From Proteobacteria bacterium UBA6492 (GTDB taxonomy: Bacteria > Pseudomonadota > Gammaproteobacteria > UBA6429 > Thiohalophilaceae), in assembly GCA_002436485.1 (NCBI GenBank), contig DJMK01000130.1:1-29701 (forward strand): a stretch of DNA of 29,701 nt. Reading direction: 5' to 3'. The notes beneath the pieces were generated by a model. It made no database searches. It was not told the DNA's origin and saw only the letters and a program-made list of their open reading frames with translations. The translations under genes and the position numbers were made by a program. Positions 23,660 to 29,701 of the stretch are shown piece after piece. Numbering within the stretch: position 1 is the stretch's first letter; every line of letters starts with the position of its first letter.

Positions 23660-23755
23660 CGATACAAGGGATGTTTGTACAGGAAAATTACGGTAACATC
23701 CACTGACTATATATAAGAGAGAGGAGACGGGCCGCGGCCTGAAAAGAGAACACAG

Positions 23756-25069
23756 ATGCAGAACTTTACGCGAAACACACTTATCTGGACCATGGGCCTG
23801 CTGGCCGGTGTGATGCTGGCGCTGGGCTACAGCGTGCATGCCGACAGGCAGTCGGGTACCAACGGATCGATACCGCTCGAAGACATACGCTCTCTCAGTG
23901 AGGTTTTTGGCAAGATCAAGGACAACTACGTTGAAGATGTACCGGACAAGGATCTGCTGGAAAATGCCATTCGCGGCATGTTGGGTGGTCTTGATCCACA
24001 TTCCACTTATCTCGATAAGAGTGCCTTCCAGGAATTGCGTGTCGGTACTTCCGGGGAATTCGGCGGACTCGGCATCGTGGTTGGTATGGAAGACGGCTTT
24101 GTGAAGGTGATATCGCCGATCGATGATACACCGGCGCAGCGTGCTGGTATCAAGGCTGGCGACCTGATTATTCGTCTTGATGACAAGCCGGTAAAAGGCA
24201 TGGGTCTGGACGATGCGGTTAAACGTATGCGCGGCAAGCCCGGCACCAAGATTGACCTGGTGATAGTACGCGAGGGTCAGGAAAAGCCACTCAATTTCAC
24301 GGTTACGCGGGACAAGATTCGCGTCAAGAGTGTTCGTGCGCGTACACTGGAAAAAGGCTTTGGTTATGTGCGTATTTCGCAATTCCAGGAACGTTCCAGT
24401 AACGATATGCGCAAGGCCATCAATGATCTGAAAAAGGAAAACGACGGAGCACTTAAGGGACTGATTCTGGACCTGAGAAATAACCCGGGCGGACTGCTGG
24501 ACGCCGCGGTGGAAATCTCCGATACCTTTCTTACCAAGGGCAACATAGTCAGCGTTAAAGGGCGTGATGAGCGTAGCGAAATCAGGCACGCCGCAACGCC
24601 CAACGATCTTCTGAAGAATGCGCCACTGGTTGTGCTGGTGAACGGTGGTTCAGCTTCTGCTTCCGAGATCGTGGCCGGTGCGTTACAGGACCACAAACGC
24701 GCTATCATCATGGGTGAAAAGAGTTTTGGTAAAGGCTCAGTGCAGACCGTTGTACCGTTAGGTAACAATACGGCTATCAAGCTGACAACGGCTCGTTATT
24801 ACACACCATCAGGTCGCTCCATCCAGGCTAAGGGTATCGAACCGGATATTGTGCTGGATAACCTTAAGTTGACAGAGAACAAGCAGGATGACCTGAAACC
24901 AATCAAGGAAATCGACCTGGAAGGTCACCTTGAGAATGACAATGAAAAATCTGCGAAAAAAGATGGAAAGGATGCCAAGGCAAAAAGAATCAGCCTGGCC
25001 AATGAAGATTATGCCCTTTACGAGGCATTGAATATCCTGAAAGGCCTGTACCTGTTAAGCAACAGATAA
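23756..25069 (+). CDS. ctpA: S41-family C-terminal processing peptidase
   Basis: A 437-residue periplasmic serine protease that trims proteins from the C-terminus. An N-terminal signal or anchor helix (about 8-28) is followed by a short cap, then a PDZ domain (about 90-175, GEFGGLGIVVG and AGDLIIRLDDKPV), then the catalytic core with LDLRNNPGGLLDAA, VNGGSASASEIVAGAL holding the nucleophilic Ser, and GEKSFGKGSVQ holding the general-base Lys. The C-terminus is a charged Lys/Glu stretch. It lies between envC and a YibQ-like gene. In several bacteria, CtpA-type proteases degrade peptidoglycan hydrolases, which would fit next to envC. The 96-base gap before it contains no convincing promoter. Confidence 0.95.
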   Translation: MQNFTRNTLIWTMGLLAGVMLALGYSVHADRQSGTNGSIPLEDIRSLSEVFGKIKDNYVEDVPDKDLLENAIRGMLGGLDPHSTYLDKSAFQELRVGTSGEFGGLGIVVGMEDGFVKVISPIDDTPAQRAGIKAGDLIIRLDDKPVKGMGLDDAVKRMRGKPGTKIDLVIVREGQEKPLNFTVTRDKIRVKSVRARTLEKGFGYVRISQFQERSSNDMRKAINDLKKENDGALKGLILDLRNNPGGLLDAAVEISDTFLTKGNIVSVKGRDERSEIRHAATPNDLLKNAPLVVLVNGGSASASEIVAGALQDHKRAIIMGEKSFGKGSVQTVVPLGNNTAIKLTTARYYTPSGRSIQAKGIEPDIVLDNLKLTENKQDDLKPIKEIDLEGHLENDNEKSAKKDGKDAKAKRISLANEDYALYEALNILKGLYLLSNR

Positions 25070-25111
25070 TTGAATATGTGCGCACATACACCGACAACAC
25101 GAGGTGTCACT

Positions 25112-25933
25112 GTGCGCAACATAGCTATATTGCTTACGCTGTTGTTTTCTTTTGATGCGCTCGCGCAACAACAGCATGTTGCTGCACAGGATAGCGTGCC
25201 ACGCATTGCCATCATTATTGATGACATGGGTAACCGGTTTGAGCATGGCAAGCGCGCCATTGCCTTGCCTGGCCCAATCACGGTAAATATTCTGCCTTTT
25301 ACCCCACACGCCAGGTATTTTGCTGCACAGGCAAAAAAAGCGCGTAAGGAAATCATGCTACACATACCGATGGAGGCGAACTCTGACCGTTATCTCGGCG
25401 CGGGTGGGTTGCACTCCGGTATGAGTCGTAATGAATTCAATCATATCCTCAATCGAAATCTTGACTGGATACCAGACATAAAAGGTGTCAGCAATCATAT
25501 GGGCAGCCGTCTGACACAGAATGAAAAAATGATGGACTGGTTCATGACAGGGCTGGCCAGTTATGGCGATCTATATTTTGTAGACAGCCGTACCACGGCA
25601 AACAGTGTCGCTGTTGATTTTGCGCGAAAAAACCAGCTACAACATGCCGAGCGCGATGTATTTCTTGACCATGAACAAACAACGCAGCATGTACAGCATC
25701 AATGGAACAGCATGCTGAAAACAGCAAGGCGTAATGGCAGTGCACTTGCGATAGGCCATCCCTATGGCGTTACAATAGAATTTCTTGAAAAGCACTTACC
25801 CGGTCTTGAAGCGCAGGGATATAAGCTGGTCAGTGTTTCCGAGTTGCTTCAATGGCGTCAAACACGGAGGAATTACGCATGGCAAACATCCTCGTTCCAC
25901 TCGCACAGGGCTGCGAAGAACTCGAAGCAATAA
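25112..25933 (+). CDS. divergent polysaccharide deacetylase-family protein (YibQ-like)
   Basis: A 273-residue exported protein of the divergent polysaccharide deacetylase family (DUF610). The GTG at 25112 is preferred because AGGTG stands 5 bases upstream and it gives a compact signal peptide (VRNIAILLTLLFSFDALA). In-frame starts at 25070 (TTG) and 25076 (ATG) have no ribosome binding site. Family motifs are PRIAIIIDDMGN with the metal-binding Asp pair, LHIPME, SNHMGSRLT, LYFVDSRTT and LAIGHPYGVT. The position after envC and ctpA equals that of E. coli yibQ. Its true activity is not known; a sugar deacetylase role in the envelope is inferred. Its last 55 bases overlap the following gene. Confidence 0.9.
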   Translation: MRNIAILLTLLFSFDALAQQQHVAAQDSVPRIAIIIDDMGNRFEHGKRAIALPGPITVNILPFTPHARYFAAQAKKARKEIMLHIPMEANSDRYLGAGGLHSGMSRNEFNHILNRNLDWIPDIKGVSNHMGSRLTQNEKMMDWFMTGLASYGDLYFVDSRTTANSVAVDFARKNQLQHAERDVFLDHEQTTQHVQHQWNSMLKTARRNGSALAIGHPYGVTIEFLEKHLPGLEAQGYKLVSVSELLQWRQTRRNYAWQTSSFHSHRAAKNSKQ

Positions 25934-26436
25934 CCATCATCGACTTGATGCGCCGTGCTGGCTTTAACGTGGTCACCGCAAGCCTTGATGATCAGCCGGT
26001 CAAGGCCAGCCGTGGCAGCGTATTAATCGCTGATACCACCATCGACCAGGCTATCAGGCATGACTATGACATGATCGTGTTACCTGGCGGATTGCCGGGC
26101 GCAGATCATTTACGCGACGATGCGCGTGTTCAGCAAAAACTCAAAGACATGACCGTACAGGACAAGTTTGTTGCAGCCATCTGCGCAGCCCCAAGAGCCC
26201 TGGCACAGGCGGGCTTATTGAAAGGTAAACAGGTAACCAGCTTTCCCGGTGCACTGGACGGAACACCAATAGACGGTATGCAATACCTTGAAGCCCCTGT
26301 CGTTGTCGATGGTAAACTGGTGACCTCGCGCGGACCGGGCACCGCGATGGATTTTGCCCTTACCCTGATCGAGTTGCTGGGTGGTAAAGCGAAAAGAAAA
26401 CAGGTAGAAGAACCATTACAAAGGCCAGCAGCCTGA
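25879..26436 (+). CDS. DJ-1/PfpI-family protein, YajL type
   Basis: A 185-residue cytoplasmic protein like E. coli YajL and human DJ-1, proposed to protect proteins from oxidative or carbonyl damage. It has the conserved nucleophile elbow AAICAAP with Cys102, the acidic partner in GCEELEAITIID (Glu13/Glu14), VLPGGLPGA, and TSRGPGTAMDFALTLIELL. The ATG at 25879 is chosen because GGAGG lies 8 bases upstream; an ATG at 25852 would add nine residues. It overlaps the end of the YibQ-like gene by 55 bases in another frame, so it is translated from within that gene. Confidence 0.92.
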   Translation: MANILVPLAQGCEELEAITIIDLMRRAGFNVVTASLDDQPVKASRGSVLIADTTIDQAIRHDYDMIVLPGGLPGADHLRDDARVQQKLKDMTVQDKFVAAICAAPRALAQAGLLKGKQVTSFPGALDGTPIDGMQYLEAPVVVDGKLVTSRGPGTAMDFALTLIELLGGKAKRKQVEEPLQRPAA

Positions 26437-26450
26437 AATAATAAAATAAA

Positions 26451-27434
26451 ATGCGTATTATTGAAGTCCTTGCAGATTGTGGTCACAGCGACACGATTCG
26501 TGGCATTGCTGAACAGCACAATATTATTGATTGCTGGGTGCATGATGTCATGGACGAAGATCGTTGCAGCATGCGTTTACTGGTACGCAAGGAAAAACAA
26601 CAAAAAGTCATTGATGCATTGCAATCGTCTTTAAGCGGCTCGGAAAACTGGCGCATCGTCATCAAACCGATTGAAGCCGTGTTACCCCGTCCTCCCGAGC
26701 TTGATGAGGCAGAGCGTAAAGAAGCCGGTGGGCGTAGTCGTGAAGAGTTGTATCATTCCATCGAGGCAGGCGCGCGGCTGGACTCCACTTACATCTGGCT
26801 GGTAATTTTTTCTACCATTGTTGCCACGATAGGGTTAATCGAAGACAACGTCGCCGTGGTGATTGGTGCCATGGTGATTGCGCCATTACTGGGGCCCAAC
26901 ATTGCGTTGGCCTTTGGTGCAACGCTGGGTGACCGGGTTTTGATCTGGCGCTCTCTAAAGACAAATATAATCGGTATGATGCTTGCAATGTCGCTGGCAT
27001 TTGTTATCGGTTTTATTATGCCGGTCAACATGCAAAGCCACGAACTGGTTATGCGCACCGATGTGAATACAGCCGGGGTGGTGCTGGCACTGGTTTCCGG
27101 TGCAGCGGCGATTCTTTCCCTGACCACGGGTCTATCCAGTACCCTGGTAGGAGTGATGGTTGCGGTTGCGATACTACCGCCAACCGCGACGCTTGGCTTG
27201 ATGATGGCAACCCAAAATTACAAGTATGCAATGGGCGCGGCATTGCTGCTTGCTGTGAACGTGGTTAGTGTTAACCTCGCTGCGAAAGTCGTGTTGATGA
27301 TGAAAGGGCTCAAACCCCGCACCTGGCTGGAAAAAGAAAAGGCACGCCAGTCATTTATGGCCTACACCATTTTCTGGATCGTCAGCCTGTTAATCATTTT
27401 TGCGGCAATGTATCTGTATCACAAGTACCAGTAG
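26451..27434 (+). CDS. DUF389 / TIGR00341-family membrane protein
   Basis: A 327-residue inner-membrane protein of unknown function. The soluble N-terminal part (about 1-110) is ferredoxin-like in pattern, and five to six hydrophobic helices follow. The hallmark segment IGAMVIAPLLGPNIALAFG (near residue 142) and the later VGVMVAVAILPPTATLGL are typical of the family. It starts 14 bases after the yajL-type gene, likely as the last gene of that run, and converges on ubiB with a 4-base gap. There is no clear ribosome binding site, so translation may be coupled. Confidence 0.9.
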   Translation: MRIIEVLADCGHSDTIRGIAEQHNIIDCWVHDVMDEDRCSMRLLVRKEKQQKVIDALQSSLSGSENWRIVIKPIEAVLPRPPELDEAERKEAGGRSREELYHSIEAGARLDSTYIWLVIFSTIVATIGLIEDNVAVVIGAMVIAPLLGPNIALAFGATLGDRVLIWRSLKTNIIGMMLAMSLAFVIGFIMPVNMQSHELVMRTDVNTAGVVLALVSGAAAILSLTTGLSSTLVGVMVAVAILPPTATLGLMMATQNYKYAMGAALLLAVNVVSVNLAAKVVLMMKGLKPRTWLEKEKARQSFMAYTIFWIVSLLIIFAAMYLYHKYQ

Positions 27435-27438
27435 CCAG

Positions 27439-29091
27439 TTATCTGCGCGGCCAGGCCGCGAGGATAATGGCAAGTCCGACACTGCCCATAATCCAGGAAA
27501 CAAATGGCAGTGGTCCCATCATCAACTTGCTATAACCATCCAGCGCACTGATCACCGCAGCTGAGACAACCAGGCCTGTGCCTACAATGGAACCATAGAC
27601 ACGTCGGTTGTTGCGCCGCATTTCATCACGCAGTTCCTGCATTTGTTCATCCTTGAGCGTGACCTGGATCTTGCCCTGTTTGGCGTTTTCCATCACCTGG
27701 TAAATCAGGTTTGGTAGTTTGGGTAGTTGCTCGGCCCAGAGCGGTGCGTTTTCCTTGAGATGGCGCCACAGCGCGCGTGGTCCAATTTGTTCCGCCATCC
27801 AGCGTTCAAGAAACGGTTTAGCGGTTTTCCAAAGATCAAGATCGGGGTAAAGCTGCCGTCCGAGGCCTTCAATATTTAACAGGGTTTTTTGTAACAGTAC
27901 CAGCTGGGGTTGTACTTCCATGTTAAAACGTCTTGCGACCTGGAACAGGCGTAGTAATAAATTACCAAACGAAATTTCTTTTAATGGTTTGTCAAAAATG
28001 GGTTCGCACACCGTACGGATGGCCGCTTCAAATTCTTCAATGCGCGTTTCCCTGGCGACCCAGCCTGAATCGATGTGCAGTTCAGCCACGCGACGATAGT
28101 CGCGATTAAAGAAAGCCAGAAAGTTTTCAGCCAGGTAGCGTTGGTCAGTGGGATTAAGGCTTCCCATGATGCCAAAATCAACCGCGATGTATTTACCATC
28201 CGGTGCAACGAAAATATTTCCAGGATGCATGTCGGCATGAAAGAAGCTGTCACGAAATACCTGGGTAAAGAAAATTTCTACGCCATTTTCGGATAACGTT
28301 TTAAGATCAATACCAGCTTTTACCAGCGCATCAATGTCACCGACGGGAATGCCATGTATGCGTTCCATAACCATGACATTCTTGTGCGTGTAGTCCCAGT
28401 GCACCTCTGGCACATAAATAATGTTTGAGTTCTGAAAATTACGTCGTAACTGTGAGGCGTTAGCCGCCTCGCGCATCAGGTCCAGTTCATCGAGAATGGT
28501 TTTTTCAAATTCATGTACCACCTCGGTGGGCCTGAGGCGTCTGCCCGTGGCCCAGTAGCGCTCGAGGTTGCCGGCAATTACATAGAGCAGGTTAATGTCG
28601 CGTTGTATTACAGGCAGGATGTTGGGGCGCAATACCTTTACTACTACATCGGTGCCATCAGGTAGTACAGCGCCGTGTACCTGGGCGATGGACGCGGAGG
28701 CAAAGGGGGTAGCTTCAAAGCTCTTGAAGATTTCGGATACCGGTTTGCCGTAGGCCTGTTCGATAATCTGCCTGGAAACACGGTCCGGGAACGGCGGTAC
28801 CTGGTCCTGTAACTTGGCCAGCTCAATGGCGATGTCATCCGGTAGCAGGTCGCGACGGGTAGAGAGGATCTGGCCAAACTTGATGAAGATTGGACCGAGC
28901 TCTTCCAGCGTGCGGCGAATGGCTTCACCACGTGGTGGACGACGGCGAGGAATCCAGTTCCACGGCAGAGCGTAGCGGACCCAACGTACGGGACGAAACA
29001 GGTGGCTGGCCAGGATGAGGTCATCCAGGCCATGGCGCACCAGCACCCAGCTGATATACATCAGGCGGAAAAGTTGTCCCAGTGGTCTCAT
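27439..29091 (-). CDS. ubiB: ubiquinone biosynthesis ATPase/kinase-like protein UbiB
   Basis: UbiB is an atypical kinase-fold ATPase needed for ubiquinone synthesis, acting at the membrane with the Ubi complex. The 550 residues match the usual 546. Family marks are the KxGQ motif in PIFIKFGQILSTRRDLLP, the Ala-rich loop replaced by FASASIAQVHG, VVVKVLRP with the ATP-site Lys, FFHADMHPGNIF as the catalytic loop, and AVDFGIMG as the DFG equivalent. Two C-terminal transmembrane helices (about 500-545) anchor it. Unlike E. coli it is not next to ubiE and ubiJ. AGAAG lies just before the ATG. The 234-base gap to typA precedes it. Confidence 0.96.
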   Translation of the reverse strand: MRPLGQLFRLMYISWVLVRHGLDDLILASHLFRPVRWVRYALPWNWIPRRRPPRGEAIRRTLEELGPIFIKFGQILSTRRDLLPDDIAIELAKLQDQVPPFPDRVSRQIIEQAYGKPVSEIFKSFEATPFASASIAQVHGAVLPDGTDVVVKVLRPNILPVIQRDINLLYVIAGNLERYWATGRRLRPTEVVHEFEKTILDELDLMREAANASQLRRNFQNSNIIYVPEVHWDYTHKNVMVMERIHGIPVGDIDALVKAGIDLKTLSENGVEIFFTQVFRDSFFHADMHPGNIFVAPDGKYIAVDFGIMGSLNPTDQRYLAENFLAFFNRDYRRVAELHIDSGWVARETRIEEFEAAIRTVCEPIFDKPLKEISFGNLLLRLFQVARRFNMEVQPQLVLLQKTLLNIEGLGRQLYPDLDLWKTAKPFLERWMAEQIGPRALWRHLKENAPLWAEQLPKLPNLIYQVMENAKQGKIQVTLKDEQMQELRDEMRRNNRRVYGSIVGTGLVVSAAVISALDGYSKLMMGPLPFVSWIMGSVGLAIILAAWPRR

Positions 29092-29235
29092 TCTTCTGAT
29101 TTATTCTCGGGAAAATAATGTAAGCGTTTGAATAGTCTAGAGAATTATTCAGAACATTGCTACCGAATCTCAGCAAAATTTGCCGAGCATCATCATGCAG
29201 CACTCAGCGTTTACTGGGAGATATAAGTACCGGGA

Positions 29236-29277
29236 TCAAGGCGCTGCATACTTTGGTCATGGATTGGCTCGCCTTGA
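29236..29277. repeat. 8-bp inverted repeat in the ubiB-typA gap
   Basis: TCAAGGCG (29236-29243) and CGCCTTGA (29270-29277) form perfect arms around a 26-base loop. No T-run follows, so it is not a clear terminator. The rest of the 29092-29325 gap shows no gene, tRNA or clear promoter to me. Confidence 0.3.
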
Positions 29278-29325
29278 GTGCATGCTCATGCCTGGCACCG
29301 CAGCAACAAGATGATAATGAAGTCG

Positions 29326-29701
29326 TCAGGCAGAGCGGGCTTCGCGCTTGCGTTCGTGTTCCTTAAGGAATTTCTTGCGCAGGCGAATATGATGTGGAGT
29401 CACCTCGACCAGCTCGTCATCGTCGATGAATTCCAGCGCCTGTTCGAGCGTCATGCGAATCGGTGGCGTCAGCAGGAGATTCTCGTCAGTACCGGCAGCT
29501 CGAACGTTGGTGAGTTGCTTGGCCTTGAGCGGGTTGACCACCAGGTCGTTGTCGCGTGAGTGAATGCCCACGATCATGCCTTCGTAGACTTCATCGCCAT
29601 GCCCGATAAACAGGCGGCCGCGTTCCTGCAGGTTAAACAGGGCATAGGCCAGTGCCTTGCCCGGACCGTTTGCAATTAACACGCCATTGATACGTTGGCC
29701 G
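29326..29701 (-). CDS. typA: ribosome-associated GTPase TypA/BipA, C-terminal part only
   Basis: The gene runs off the right edge of the window; about 124 C-terminal residues are visible. They match the end of BipA: NGVLIANGPGKALAYALFNLQ, LFIGHGDEVYEGMIVGIHSR, LTNVRAAGTDE, PPIRMTLEQALEFIDDDELVEVTP and a basic end RLRKKFLKEHERKRE. BipA is a translational GTPase that binds ribosomes and is important at low temperature and under stress. The GTPase domain lies outside the window. The stop is TGA at 29328-29326. Confidence 0.96.
   Translation of the reverse strand, partial: GQRINGVLIANGPGKALAYALFNLQERGRLFIGHGDEVYEGMIVGIHSRDNDLVVNPLKAKQLTNVRAAGTDENLLLTPPIRMTLEQALEFIDDDELVEVTPHHIRLRKKFLKEHERKREARSA

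Noticed and set aside
23731..23740. Palindrome GGCCGCGGCC before ctpA
   Set aside because: A short GC-rich palindrome without a T-run or a second copy in a regulatory position; not enough to call a site.
23405..24589. A 394-codon open frame on the minus strand
   Set aside because: It lies opposite envC and ctpA, both of which have full sets of family motifs. Its translation has no recognisable domain, and no ribosome binding site is evident. It is a shadow of codon bias.

Overview
The window looks like chromosomal core DNA of a gammaproteobacterium. It carries secB, grxC, a thioredoxin-2 type trxC, envC, gpmI, ubiB, trmL, mnmE and typA, and much of it follows the yibQ-envC-gpmM / yibN-grxC-secB-gpsA-trmL neighbourhood known from Escherichia coli. 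Base composition is moderate. I cannot name the genus. I see no rRNA, tRNA, CRISPR array, insertion sequence or phage gene. Genes are tightly packed and no gene-free stretch reaches 300 bases; the longest are 20588-20859 and 29092-29325.

Layout. 1-3337 (+): the 3' part of mnmE, then two predicted zinc-peptidase lipoproteins. 3372-5784 (-): an alpha/beta hydrolase; a 73-residue unknown gene with its own promoter, strong ribosome binding site and terminator; and an operon of a 59-residue protein plus an MddA-like membrane methyltransferase. A divergent HxlR-SCP2 regulator (5978-6661, +) shares a control region holding two near-identical 19-bp palindromes. 6689-11645 (-): a ParB-like protein with a histone-H1-like tail, a small stress-fold protein, and an operon of an exported App1 phosphatase, a GMC-dehydrogenase small subunit and a GMC oxidoreductase. 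11759-12881 (+): a lipoprotein and a glycine-tailed cytoplasmic protein. 12878-15770 (-): a secreted metallopeptidase, a lipoprotein and small membrane proteins.

From 15938 the window is mostly housekeeping: a class 1B-like pyrD, trmL, then gpsA, secB, trxC, grxC, a membrane rhodanese and an ArsR-family regulator on the minus strand. Divergent from these run gpmI, envC, ctpA, a YibQ-type deacetylase, a YajL/DJ-1 protein and a DUF389 membrane protein. ubiB and the 3' end of typA close the window on the minus strand.

How the genes may work together. The block 18502-20587 joins a chaperone (SecB) with thiol and sulfane-sulfur handling (Trx2, Grx3, rhodanese). Its ArsR regulator has two cysteines 66 residues apart, the spacing known from the persulfide sensors SqrR and BigR, so sulfide or persulfide control of this block is the most attractive new hypothesis. 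EnvC, the C-terminal processing protease and the deacetylase-like YibQ form an envelope and cell-division set. The HxlR / 59-aa / MddA-like locus is a self-contained candidate module for regulated thiol methylation. These functional links are inference from sequence and gene order.
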